Shown: piece after piece, positions 1 through 9,000 of the stretch
Layout of the letters: each line of letters starts with the position of its first letter
How positions within the stretch are numbered: position 1 is the first letter of the stretch
Assembly: GCA_003326205.1 (NCBI GenBank)
Contig: LWTK01000052.1
Coordinates: forward strand, 31,037-95,036
From: Nostoc sp. ATCC 43529
GTDB taxonomy: Bacteria > Cyanobacteriota > Cyanobacteriia > Cyanobacteriales > Nostocaceae
Direction: 5' to 3'
Length of the DNA: 64,000 nucleotides
Translations under genes and position numbers: made by a program
The notes under the pieces: generated by a model
Seen by the model: only the letters and a program-made list of their open reading frames with translations
Told to the model about the DNA's origin: nothing
The model's database searches: none

Positions 1-271
1 TTTTCATGAATTTGATTCTATATACAGATTTTATTATCTGTATATGTTACTAACTTCTTAGGAAAAGATTTTGTAAAATATGCTGTTTAATATTCAAGAT
101 TGTATCGTATGATGCATATATGCAATATCTGGTTGTTCTATACTAGATTTAATAAGTTTTTTCATAAATCAAATTATTTCTACACCAAGCGAAGTATAAG
201 AATCCGGTTTGATTTCTGAAGTTATTTGTATAGATAGGCAAGAGGCAAAAGGCAACAAGCAACAGGATTCT

Positions 272-398
272 ATAGGACTCCTATTTTATTTTTGAACAAA
301 ATTCCGTATCCTTTAATCTTCTATAACCCTCTTGCCTATTGCCTATTGCCTCTTGCCTACCCACATAGATAAGTTCATTAATCAAATTGGAGTGCTAT
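272..398. mobile_element. MITE-like element A, copy 1 (heptamer core)
   Basis: The left end ATAGGACTCCTATTTTATT and the right end, read in reverse complement as ATAGCACTCCAATTTGATT, form imperfect terminal inverted repeats of about 19 bp. The core holds TTGCCTA-type heptamers. A longer relative with the same ends lies at 21,700-21,921. There is no reading frame for a transposase, so this would be a non-autonomous element. The pairing was read by eye. Confidence 0.6.
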
Positions 399-729
399 GG
401 AAGATTAAGTGTACAGAGTTTTTTTTTAAAATCAAATATGATTCCTATATATACGTTGAGATGAAAATGTTTATTTTTCCAGACATAAGAAAAATATCCG
501 TTTCTCTAGAATGAATACTAAATGAGCCATGAGAAATAAAAACTTAGAATTTCGGAGTGAGGAATTATAAAGTTTTCTGGTATGAATAAGACTATAGCCA
601 GATAACTTATGCTATTTAAGTAGAAGGTAGAAGGAAGAAGGCAGACGGCAGAAGGAAAAAAGCTTATTCTATCTAGTTTCTGGAGATTGGCGTTTTACAT
701 TTAATTATGTCTACCTACTGATCTCTTTT

Positions 730-895
730 AAGAGGATGTTTTAAAAATCCTTAGTAATGTATCAAAAACTTTAAGATCCCCTAAATCCCCCTTTTCAAGG
801 GGACTTGAAGAAATTTTCCCCTCGTTTCCAGGGTGGTTAGGGGGGATCGACAAGTGCCTAAAGTTACAGCAACCCAGTTTTAAAAAAACCTCTCA
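730..895. repeat. Dispersed inverted-repeat element F, copy 1
   Basis: The left end (AAGAGGATGTTTTAAAA) and the reverse complement of the right end (TGAGAGGTTTTTTTAAAAC) are imperfect inverted repeats. The inside is a C-rich/G-rich palindrome at about 774-848. The right half, with the words AAGTGCCTAAAG and CCTCTNAG, recurs at 10,812-10,854. No protein is encoded. It is probably a small non-autonomous element. Confidence 0.55.
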
Positions 896-1123
896 GGTAA
901 ATACTGAATTAATTAGGAAATTGCTGTTTGATGAAGCATCTGTGACAATTACTGTAGAAACCGTATAATTGCTACTGTTATAGCAGTTGCCAGGTAGGTT
1001 AGGACATAAATCGAACGGTAAAACCCGAACATAAAGAGATTGTCAAGTATGTTGCCTGTTCTCTGCTATAAGGCTGTATGATTTTTGAATATTTTCGCCT
1101 AGATTTTTTCCAAGACCTTAGCA

Positions 1124-1633
1124 ATGATGATTCGCCATGCGATGGAAACTGACTTAGCCACAATTGTAGCAATTTATAATGCTGCAATTCCTAGCAGGAT
1201 GGCAAGTGCTGATTTAGAGCCGGTATCTGTGGAAAGTCGGCTTGCTTGGTTCAGAGCGCGATCGCCTTCATACCGCCCACTTTGGGTAATCGAAGTAGAA
1301 GGAGTAATTGCTGGCTGGCTGAGTTTCCAATCTTTTTATGGACGCCCTGCTTATAATAGAACTGCTGAAATTAGTATTTACATAGCACCTGCCTTTCATC
1401 AGCGTGGCTTAGGAAAAAAACTTTTAGCACAAGCAATTCAGGAAAGTTGTAGCTTGGGTTTAAAAAATTTAGTCTGCTTCATTTTTGCCCACAATCAACC
1501 GAGTTTAAACTTATTTAGAGCATTTGGGTTTCAACAGTGGGGATATTTACCTAAAGTTGCAGAACTTGACGGCGTTGAACGAGATTTAGTTATTATGGGA
1601 CTCCGAATTAATCCAGCTGATATTGAATTATAA
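1124..1633 (+). CDS. GNAT family N-acetyltransferase (phosphinothricin acetyltransferase-like)
   Basis: The product is 169 residues, the usual length for the PAT/Bar-like branch of GNAT acetyltransferases, which transfer acetyl from acetyl-CoA to a small amine such as phosphinothricin or methionine sulfoximine. It opens with the typical IRHA..DLATIVAIYNAAI. The acetyl-CoA loop (motif A) is QRGLGKKLL around residues 93-101, followed by the HNQPSLNLFRAFGF segment near the C terminus. It stands alone, convergent with the HicAB-like pair downstream. Two adjacent ATGs make the exact start uncertain by one codon. The real substrate is not visible from sequence. Confidence 0.85.
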   Translation: MMIRHAMETDLATIVAIYNAAIPSRMASADLEPVSVESRLAWFRARSPSYRPLWVIEVEGVIAGWLSFQSFYGRPAYNRTAEISIYIAPAFHQRGLGKKLLAQAIQESCSLGLKNLVCFIFAHNQPSLNLFRAFGFQQWGYLPKVAELDGVERDLVIMGLRINPADIEL

Positions 1634-1696
1634 TTTCCCGAATATACAGCAGTTTGCAAGTGTAGCAGGGAAGAAGCAATAAGCAATAAGATACAT

Positions 1697-1897
1697 TTAA
1701 CGTGGTTTAGGTTCAGGAATTGGACGGTTTAAATCTTTAGCTATCTCTATCCACTCCTGCATCACGATTTCTACATTATACAGAGCTTCTTGATAAGTCT
1801 CGCCATCAGCAGCACAGCCTGGTAATTCTGGTACTTCGGCAATAAAAGCTTGATTTTCCCTACTCCAATAGAGAATAACTTCATAGCGAAATGTCAT
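1697..1897 (-). CDS. HicB-like antitoxin
   Basis: This 66-residue protein has the short HicB N-terminal fold: a YEVILYWSRENQAFIAEVPELPGC strand-turn segment followed by the DGETYQEALYNVE helix. HicB antitoxins neutralise HicA mRNA interferases. No C-terminal helix-turn-helix is present, as in the short HicB subgroup, so autoregulatory DNA binding is not evident. Its start overlaps the end of the upstream HicA-like gene by 17 bp, so the two are translationally coupled with the toxin first, the usual HicAB order. Confidence 0.85.
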   Translation of the reverse strand: MTFRYEVILYWSRENQAFIAEVPELPGCAADGETYQEALYNVEIVMQEWIEIAKDLNRPIPEPKPR

Positions 1898-2147
1898 TTT
1901 TACTTCCTAGCTGATACTTAATAATTACTGTACGAACTTGTTTAACTTGATAGCTTTTGGCTTTTCCTTTTTTATGTTGTAGGTTTAGTATTTCTTCAAC
2001 ACCATCTTTAACAAAAATACGATGATCGCCACGAATCCGTTCATCAAAGCCTAGTTTGTATAAGAGTTGCCACAACTGGGCAAAAGGGATGTCTGTATCA
2101 GAAGTCCCAGAGAGGATTTTTTCTAAGATTTTATCTTGCTGACTCAC
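1881..2147 (-). CDS. HicA-like mRNA interferase toxin
   Basis: The protein has 88 residues. The central GDHRIFVKDGVEEILNLQ segment matches the HicA double-stranded-RNA-binding-like fold, in which the histidine after a glycine is the catalytic residue, followed by K-rich KKGKAKSYQVKQVRTVI. HicA toxins cleave mRNA on ribosomes. The gene is longer at its N terminus than minimal HicA (about 60 residues), carrying a helical LEKILSG..DIPFAQLWQLL part seen in cyanobacterial members. It overlaps the HicB-like gene by 17 bp. Confidence 0.8.
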   Translation of the reverse strand: MSQQDKILEKILSGTSDTDIPFAQLWQLLYKLGFDERIRGDHRIFVKDGVEEILNLQHKKGKAKSYQVKQVRTVIIKYQLGSKNDISL

Positions 2148-2363
2148 GTTTTTCTGACTATCTGAATATTTCTATAGTCTCATATTTTTTGAAAAATTTG
2201 TTGGCGCTAAGAAAAAAACGAGTCTTCTTTGGGCAATATGGCGCGATGTCTAGGACAAGTTCACTTATAAACTTAGTATCTTCTAAAATTAAGCAAATAT
2301 CAAGCGCTGTATAGGTTAATAAACTTGATACCTAATTCTTTAGTAATTATAATTTATGATACT

Positions 2364-2790
2364 TTACCAGATATTTTCAAGATGAAGTATAAATCCAGGT
2401 AGCACATCTTTTCCTGATACAGTAGCTGGAGATTCCAGGACTTCAACTTGTTGTTTGGGGCGATAAATTTCTACCTTCAGAGTTTTTAAATCAATTAAAC
2501 AACCTAATTTAGCACCATTATCTCGATACTCTCGCATTTTATTTTGTAGCCTTTGCAAACAATCAGAATCGGAACGCAATTCTAATACTAAATTAGGACA
2601 TACAGGAGCAAATTTATCTTTTTGCTGTTGAGTAAAAGCGTCCCAAATTTCAGGCTTTAACCAAGATAAGTTAGGCGTAGGCACGAAGTGACTTGTCACA
2701 GACATCCACTGCACCATTTGGTAAAGTAAAGCCAGTGGAAGAGTCTGCGATCGCTAATTCTATGATTGCAAGCTCAGGCGTTCGCCTGTT
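2364..2790 (-). pseudogene. Decayed Uma2 family endonuclease gene
   Basis: The reading frame 2717-2364 (117 residues) encodes only the C-terminal part of a Uma2/DUF820 PD-(D/E)XK nuclease: a KPEIWDAFTQQQKDKF segment, LVLELRSDSD, KMREYRDNGAKLG and a PATVSGKDVLPGF tail. It aligns along its whole length with the intact gene at 5450-6025. Just upstream, in another frame, the DNA reads DSSTGFTLPNGA, the segment that should precede it, so a frameshift near 2700 has split the gene. The true N-terminal third is missing or scrambled. Confidence 0.8.
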
Positions 2791-2911
2791 ATGAAAGAGT
2801 GAGTGCGATCGTCTCAAGCAATATTTAGCTACCGCAATAGTCCACAGATGTAACTCGATCGGCTATGCTGTGGTCTGGTTAGTGTTTATGTATTATTGTA
2901 GGAAAATGGTG

Positions 2912-3085
2912 ATGCCTACCACAGCACAGGTGTTGAAATGTTTTCAGCTTTGCTGCGACCTTACCAGTAAGTACTGCTCTATTGACCTAGTAACTCTGGA
3001 TAAGCGCACTAGGAACGTAATTATTCTGGCAAAAGAGGAAATTAATCTTGAGATTAAGCCTACCGGAGAAAGGGAATTTGTATGA
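2912..3085 (+). CDS. Small DUF6888-like protein, first gene of a coupled pair
   Basis: I choose the ATG at 2912, because it gives the family-like start MPTTAQ and has a TAGGA motif about 8 nt upstream; longer starts back to 2870 are possible. The 57-residue protein (MPTTAQVLKCF..., then TRNVIILAKEEINLEI, ending EREFV) resembles the small cyanobacterial family I know as DUF6888. Its stop overlaps the start of the next gene (ATGA-type, 4 bp), which resembles DUF6887, and such pairs recur in cyanobacteria. The arrangement looks like a toxin-antitoxin module, but the function is unknown and the family assignment is from memory. Confidence 0.65.
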   Translation: MPTTAQVLKCFQLCCDLTSKYCSIDLVTLDKRTRNVIILAKEEINLEIKPTGEREFV

Positions 3086-3288
3086 GTGTCAAACCAGACT
3101 TTGCTACCATGACTACAACTGAACTTCGAGCCTACGTCCTAGAGAATCGGGATGATGAGGAAGCCTTACATGCCTATCTTGACAAGCTTCATGCCCAGAA
3201 ATCAAGCTCACGGGTATATACACCTGAAGAAGACGTAGCCCAAGCGATCGCAGAATACCTGAAAAGTAAAAAACACGAAGAAATATAA
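3082..3288 (+). CDS. Small DUF6887-like protein, second gene of a coupled pair
   Basis: The 68-residue acidic protein has a TTTELRAYVLENRDDEEALHAYLDKL core, matching the DUF6887 pattern: a short helical protein in which ELRAYVL and EAL..Y.DKL are the recurring segments. The C-terminal half is likely disordered or helical (YTPEEDVAQAIAEYLKSKK). Translation is coupled to the DUF6888-like gene through a 4 bp overlap. No catalytic motif is visible, so an antitoxin-like or accessory role is inference only. Confidence 0.65.
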   Translation: MSVKPDFATMTTTELRAYVLENRDDEEALHAYLDKLHAQKSSSRVYTPEEDVAQAIAEYLKSKKHEEI

Positions 3289-3351
3289 GTTTACCTCAAA
3301 GCGATCGCTTGTCGATCTTAGAACTGGAAAAGTCTGAAAAGGGCACATAAT

Positions 3352-3486
3352 TTATTGTTGTCCCTTAATTGAGGCTTTGATTTCTTCCCAAGTCAGCACA
3401 TTGTCTGGATTTGAATCGTAATCAGCAATTCGGCGATCGAGTTCTTGTTTGTGTGCATCAGTAGTTTTATTGTAGTCACGTGACAT
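3352..3486 (-). CDS. Short addiction-module antitoxin-like protein (orphan)
   Basis: A 44-codon frame reads MSRDYNKTTDAHKQELDRRI followed by ADYDSNPDNVLTWEEIKASI and KGQQ. The LDRR-ADYDxNPDNxLTWEEIK pattern is that of small 'putative addiction module component' antitoxins that pair with ParE/RelE toxins. No toxin gene follows it: downstream (towards 3288) is the convergent DUF6887-like gene. So it is either an orphan antitoxin or the C-terminal remnant of one; usual members are about 60-80 residues. The ATG lacks a clear ribosome-binding site. Confidence 0.65.
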   Translation of the reverse strand: MSRDYNKTTDAHKQELDRRIADYDSNPDNVLTWEEIKASIKGQQ

Positions 3487-3561
3487 TGTAATTTTTTTTA
3501 TTTATACTACACTTTTGGTTCGATAGCACTATTACCTAAGCAATGTAATGGAGGTATTTTT

Positions 3562-5322
3562 ATGGACAGAATTACCAAAAGTCTTATGGAAGCCTTTCTG
3601 AAAGAGCATGAAATAGAATCAGAAGGAGAAGCAATAGATTTTGAAAAGTTTTGTAATTATTGTGTAATTTCACGAGAGTATCCTGAGACTTTTAAAGTAG
3701 AAGAGGTTTCTGTAGGTAGTTCAAATGATACTGGGCTTGATGGCATTGCTATTATTGTAAATGGTAAACTTGTAGACTCTATTGAAGAAGTTGATGATTT
3801 AGCTGATATCAATAAACGTATGGAAGCAACATTTATCTTCATTCAATCCAAAACATCAAATACTTTTGATAGTGGAGAGATGTTAAAGTTTTTTGAGGGA
3901 GTTTCAGATTTTTTTGCAGAAGAAGAACCAGTTTTAGAACGCAACAAAATGGTTGCAGATAAAGCAAAAATAGCGGCACATATATATTCAAAAAGTAGCT
4001 TAATGTTACGAGGAAGACCTTTATGTAAGCTTTACTATATCACAACAGGTAAATGGACGGATGATAAAAACTTAGTCAGACGTATGAACGCTAAAAAAAA
4101 TGAGATTGAAGATAAAAATATTTTTGAAAAAGTAGAGATTCAGTCGCTAGGTGCTGATGAAATTAGAAAGCTTTATCAAAGCACAAAACTAGCATTAAGT
4201 ACAGATATTATTTTTGCTAATAGAGTAGTATTACCTGAAATTTCAGGAATATCTGAATCGTATATAGGTACTCTCCCTTTTTCGGAATTTAGAAAACTAA
4301 TAATTGATGAATTTGATAATATCAGATTATCCATTTTTTATGATAATATTCGAGCTTTTCAAGGAAGTAATGATGTTAATCATGATATCGAAACTACATT
4401 AAAATCAGGAGAATTAGATAGATTTTCAGTCTTAAACAATGGAATAACGATAATAGCTAAGTCATTAGATACTGTTGGCAATAGATTTAATATTCGAGAT
4501 TATCAAATAGTTAATGGGTGTCAAACAAGTCACGTTTTGTTTAATTGTAGAAATTTAAGTGGTATTAATAATTTACAAATTCCAGTAAAGATAATTGTTA
4601 CAGACAAAGATGATGTAATAAATAGCATAATCAAAGCAACTAATCATCAAACACCAGTAAAAAAAGAAGAACTTGCAGCTTTATCTGAATTCCAAAAGAA
4701 ATTAGAGCAATGCTACAACTCGTTTGAGTCTTTTCATGCTGGAGAACAGTTATATTATGAAAGACGTTCAAAACAGTATCATGATAGAGCAGATGTACCA
4801 AAAAATCGTGTTATTACAATTCCCGATCAAATTAAAACTTTTGCTGCTATGTTTCTTGATCAGCCTCATAGAGTATCGCGTTCTTATGGAGATTTATCCA
4901 GAGAAATAGGTAGTAAGATTTTTGGTGCTAATCATAGTCCAACAAGTTATTATACAAGTGCTTTTGCCTACTATCGTCTTGAAAACCTTTTTAATCAGAG
5001 AAATAAAAACAAGTTAGATCCTAAATATAAAAAATGTAAATATTATTTACTTATGGCTATGAGGTATCTGACAGCAGGAGCAGATATGCCCAGCTTAGAT
5101 AATCAAAGAAAAATGGAGGCATATTGTAACAAAATTATATCTGTGCTTAATAGTCAGCAAAAATATTTACAAGTATTCGAGAAAGCAACTGAGATTATTG
5201 AAGAGCAATTTATCAAATTAAATATTAACATAGATAATCGTGACGTAATAACAACTGTAAATTTTGTTGATCAGTTCAAAAAAGGACTAGAAAGTGAATT
5301 TTCAAAAATAAATTCTAAGTAA
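3562..5322 (+). CDS. AIPR family abortive-infection protein
   Basis: The protein has 586 residues. Residues about 55-110 carry GLDGIAI then IFIQSKTS, which fits a D...(E/Q)xK nuclease-like core. The middle (about residues 265-350: FYDNIRAFQGSNDVN, then FSVLNNGITIIA and QIVNGCQTSHVLF) is the hallmark of the AIPR family (PF10592), implicated in abortive infection phage resistance. The start is supported by GGAGG 7 nt upstream. The gene is markedly AT-rich compared with chlH next door, pointing to horizontal transfer. It stands alone, next to toxin-antitoxin genes. Phage resistance here is inferred from the family. Confidence 0.85.
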   Translation: MDRITKSLMEAFLKEHEIESEGEAIDFEKFCNYCVISREYPETFKVEEVSVGSSNDTGLDGIAIIVNGKLVDSIEEVDDLADINKRMEATFIFIQSKTSNTFDSGEMLKFFEGVSDFFAEEEPVLERNKMVADKAKIAAHIYSKSSLMLRGRPLCKLYYITTGKWTDDKNLVRRMNAKKNEIEDKNIFEKVEIQSLGADEIRKLYQSTKLALSTDIIFANRVVLPEISGISESYIGTLPFSEFRKLIIDEFDNIRLSIFYDNIRAFQGSNDVNHDIETTLKSGELDRFSVLNNGITIIAKSLDTVGNRFNIRDYQIVNGCQTSHVLFNCRNLSGINNLQIPVKIIVTDKDDVINSIIKATNHQTPVKKEELAALSEFQKKLEQCYNSFESFHAGEQLYYERRSKQYHDRADVPKNRVITIPDQIKTFAAMFLDQPHRVSRSYGDLSREIGSKIFGANHSPTSYYTSAFAYYRLENLFNQRNKNKLDPKYKKCKYYLLMAMRYLTAGADMPSLDNQRKMEAYCNKIISVLNSQQKYLQVFEKATEIIEEQFIKLNINIDNRDVITTVNFVDQFKKGLESEFSKINSK

Positions 5323-5449
5323 AGCCAAATTAGGTAGAAAATTACAAATTAATAATGAGAATGGTTAACTTTATTTAGCAGTTGATGGTAAACTTCAAGG
5401 TGCTACTGCGTCTAAATTTGTCATTAATCTTGCTTGTTTTGTTATTCAG

Positions 5450-6025
5450 TTACCAAATCGCTTCTAAATTCAAAATAAATCCCTGTAAAACATCCTCCCC
5501 TGATAGAGTAGCAGGAGAATCCAGCACCTCAACCTCTTGTCCTTGTCTATAAATCTCCACTTGCCGAGATTTGCGGTTAATTAACCAACCCAAACGCGCA
5601 CCATTATCTCGGTATTCTCTCATTTTTTCTTGAGCAACTTTCAAACTATCACTTGGTGAAAGTAACTCAACTACAAAATCAGGACAAAGTGGAAGAAATT
5701 TTGTTTGTTGTTCTTGATTGAGTGTATTCCAGCGTTCCAGTTTTACCCAAGAAGCATCGGGAGAACGATCCGCACCATTAGGAAGTTTAAAACCACCTGA
5801 AGAATCAAAGGCGATACCAGTTCCATCTGCGTCTGACCAATTAAATAACTGTTGATTTAGCCTACCATTACGGTTACTGGTTTCTCCTCCGGTAGGTGAC
5901 ATAATAATTAATTCTCCCGTTGCAGTTCGTTCAAATCTCAAGTCACGGTTTGCCTGACATAGATTAAAAAATTGTTCATCTGTCAGTTCCAATACTGATT
6001 TTAGGTTTACTTTTAAAGCATTCAT
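5450..6025 (-). CDS. Uma2 family (DUF820) PD-(D/E)XK endonuclease
   Basis: This intact 191-residue member has the family's N-terminal LTDEQFFNLCQANRDLRFE, MSPTGGETSNRN, FDSSGGFKLPNGADRSPDASW, then FVVELLSPSD and KMREYRDNGARLGWLI. The D...E-x-x...K residues fit a PD-(D/E)XK nuclease fold. The family is hugely expanded in cyanobacteria and its biological role is unsettled. The decayed gene at 2364-2790 is a close paralogue, so this copy may be its parent or sibling. Confidence 0.88.
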   Translation of the reverse strand: MNALKVNLKSVLELTDEQFFNLCQANRDLRFERTATGELIIMSPTGGETSNRNGRLNQQLFNWSDADGTGIAFDSSGGFKLPNGADRSPDASWVKLERWNTLNQEQQTKFLPLCPDFVVELLSPSDSLKVAQEKMREYRDNGARLGWLINRKSRQVEIYRQGQEVEVLDSPATLSGEDVLQGFILNLEAIW

Positions 6026-6086
6026 AGATGTATTGGCTATTCCAGATTGAAAGATTAAGGCAGGCTTATTGCCTGCCCTACATTGT

Positions 6087-9000
6087 CTATTCTATTCCTT
6101 CAATCCGGTCTTCAACTTCTTGGTACAACTCGCGCAGCAAGTCTAAATTACTCTCGCTAGTTTCCCAATAACCGCGTCCATTCACTTCCAACAAAGTTGA
6201 CACAACCTTGCGGAAAGAATGAGGATTGAGATTCATCAACCGATTCCGCATCGCTTCATCTTTGATGAACGTTTCGTTAGTATCTTCGTAAATCCAGTTA
6301 TCCACAGCGCCGGCTGTCGCACTCCAACCCATTGTATTTACCAATCGTTTGGAGAGTTCGCGCACACCTTCGTAGCCGTGAGATAACATCCCCTCGTACC
6401 ACTTGGGATTTAATAATTTGGTACGCGCATCCAAGCGCACGGTTTCTGATAATGTCCGCACCTGTGCGTTGGCTGTGGTGGTGTCTGCAATGTAAGATGC
6501 TGGTGTTTTACCATCGCCGCGCAGACTTGCGACTAATTTGGTGGGGTCGGAGTCGAAGTAATGAGAAACGTCCGTCAAGCTAATTTCGGAGGAATCCAAA
6601 TTTTGGAAAGTTGCATCAGCAGTTTTCAATGTACTTTCAAAAATCTTCCGCGATTCATCCATTATCCCAGGATTATCGGAATTAAAGGCGAAAGATTTGC
6701 GGTTGAGATACATTTCCTGCAACTCAGCTTCGCTGTCCCAAGTGCTGTTTTCCACTGCCAAGTTAATATTTGACGAGTAGGAACCGGAAGCATTGGAGAA
6801 AACGCGGGTTGCTGCTTGACGCAAGTTAACCCCCATTTCTTCGGCTTGTTGCAAAGCGTGTTTGCGAACAAAGTTCATTTCCAAGGGTTCATCCGCCTCG
6901 GCCGCCATCTTCACGCCTTGGTCTAGCAGATTCATTTGGTTGATGAACAAGTCGCGGAATACACCAGAACAGTTGATTACCACATCGATTCTGGGGCGTC
7001 CCAATTCTTCTAGCGGTATCAATTCCAACTTGTTCACCCGTCCCAAGGCATCGGGAACCGGACGCACGCCCACCATCCACATAATTTGCGCTAGGGATTC
7101 ACCGTAAGTTTTGATGTTATCGGTTCCCCAAAGGACACAGGCGATGGTTTCTGGCCATTTACCACCGTTTTCGGACTTGTTACGTGCCAAAAGCCTGTCT
7201 ACGACGATTTTGGCTGATTGAACTGCTGCTGTTGTTGGGATGGATTGCGGATCTAGGGCATGAATATTTTTACCAGTAGGCAAGACATCCGGGTTGCGGA
7301 TGGGATCGCCGCCAGGACCTGGTAGGACGTACTCGCCTTCTAAGCCTTTGAGTAATGCTCCGAGTTCGTTGTCGGCGCAAACTTGCTGGAGGCAGAATTC
7401 CAAATACTCAAATAGGGGTTTGAGTGTGGCTGTGTCAACTTTGGGATAGCCTGCTTTATGCAATGCTTCTACCCAAGGTTCTTTTTTGCCCATGTTGAAG
7501 AAATTCAACCGAGAAACCAGAGAAACTCGACCTTCGGCGTCGGTTTGCTCTTGAACAAGGGCGCTAACTGCTGCACGGGTGGCTAAGGTGATGTCTTGCA
7601 ATAGCTGGACATCTTCTAAAACGCCTTTGTCGCTATTTTGGTAAATTTCGTCAATATTACGCCCGACGCTGTTAGCGATAATTCGCGGCAAGCTGACAAT
7701 TTCTTCTTCTGGACGATCTAAGCTAGCGATGTTAACAAGAGTTGCTACGGCTTCTTCTGCACTTGGCGGTTTACCAATGACGTGCAACCCACAAGGCAAC
7801 AACCGAGACTCAATTTCCATCAACTTGCGGTAGACGCTGCCAACAATATTATCCCGTTCTTCGGCGCTCATCTCTTTGGCGTCGGTTTCTGGCAGGTTAA
7901 TATCCTTGTCCAAGTTGACGATGCGGCATTTATCCATGATGGAGTTGACAATGGGAATACCGCGTCCACTATCTTTTAAGGTTTGGTAAGAAGCAATTAA
8001 TTCGCTAAGTTCTTTCAAACCTTTATACAAACCAGCGTTTTCTGCTGGCGGTGTCAAGTAAGAAATTGTTTCGGCATAACCCCGACGTTTGGCAATTGTC
8101 GCTTCACTAGGATTATTGGCTGCGTAATAATACAGGTTGGGTATGGAACCAATTAAGTTATCTGGATAACATTCTCCAGACATACCCATTTGCTTACCTG
8201 GCATGAATTCTAAGGAACCGTGAGTGCCAAAGTGCAATACGGCGTCAGCTTGCCAAACTTGCTCTAGGTAGGTGTAGTATGCAGCAAAACCGTGATGGGG
8301 GCTAGCAGAACGGGAAAACAACAGCCGCATCGGGTCGCCTTCGTAACCAAAGGTGGGTTGCACGCCGATGAAGACGTTACCGAAGTGCTTACCATAAATC
8401 AATAGGTTTTGTCCGTCGCTGTTGAGATGTCCGGGAGGTGGCCCCCAGTTTTCTTCGAGGCGTTGGGAATAGGGGGTGAGTGCCTCATATTCTGGCACTG
8501 ACATTTTGTAGGCGATGTTCAGTTCCGGGCTGGCGTACTGTGCTTGGGCGTCGTGGATGACTTCTTGCATCAGTGCTTCGGCTGATTCTGGCAACTCTGG
8601 AAGGTCGTAGCCGTTATTTTTCAATGCTCTCATCACTTCGTAGATGGAACCGAACACATCTAAATAAGCGGCGGTTCCCACGTTGCCTTTATCTGGCGGG
8701 AAGCTGAAGACGGTGATGGCGACTTTTTTATCTAGCTTGGGCTTGCGGCGGAGGTTAGCCCATTTTAATGCTCTTTGGGCTACGGCTTCCATGCGGTCTT
8801 GGAGAGCGATCGCCTTTCCTGTTGCCCCGTCTCTCCCCGATAAGATAATCGGCTCAATTGCCCCATCCAATTCGGGGATCGCTATTTGCAAAGCTACTTG
8901 AATGGGATGCAAGCCTAAATCGCTATCCATCCACTCTTCTGTGGTTTGGAAAACTAAAGGCAACGCCACCATGTAAGGACGGTTCAAGCGTTTGAGCGAT

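Larger units (their letters stand above)
1..1123. other. Gene-poor, repeat-rich intergenic region
   Basis: I see no convincing gene in this 1.1 kb stretch. It is AT-rich and contains one MITE-like element (272-398), one inverted-repeat element (730-895) and short G/A-rich tandem units around 620-660 of the kind also seen at 24,660. A 60-codon reading frame at 332-514 starts inside the MITE heptamer repeat and has no recognisable domain, so I do not call it. Confidence 0.6.

Noticed and set aside
332..514. 60-codon plus-strand frame near the left end
   Set aside because: It begins in the heptamer repeat of MITE-like element A, has no domain and no ribosome-binding site.
5341..5465. Coding-like tail VDGKLQGATASKFVINLACF after the AIPR gene
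   Set aside because: A stop precedes it, no start is available and it is not recognised; probably a remnant or chance.
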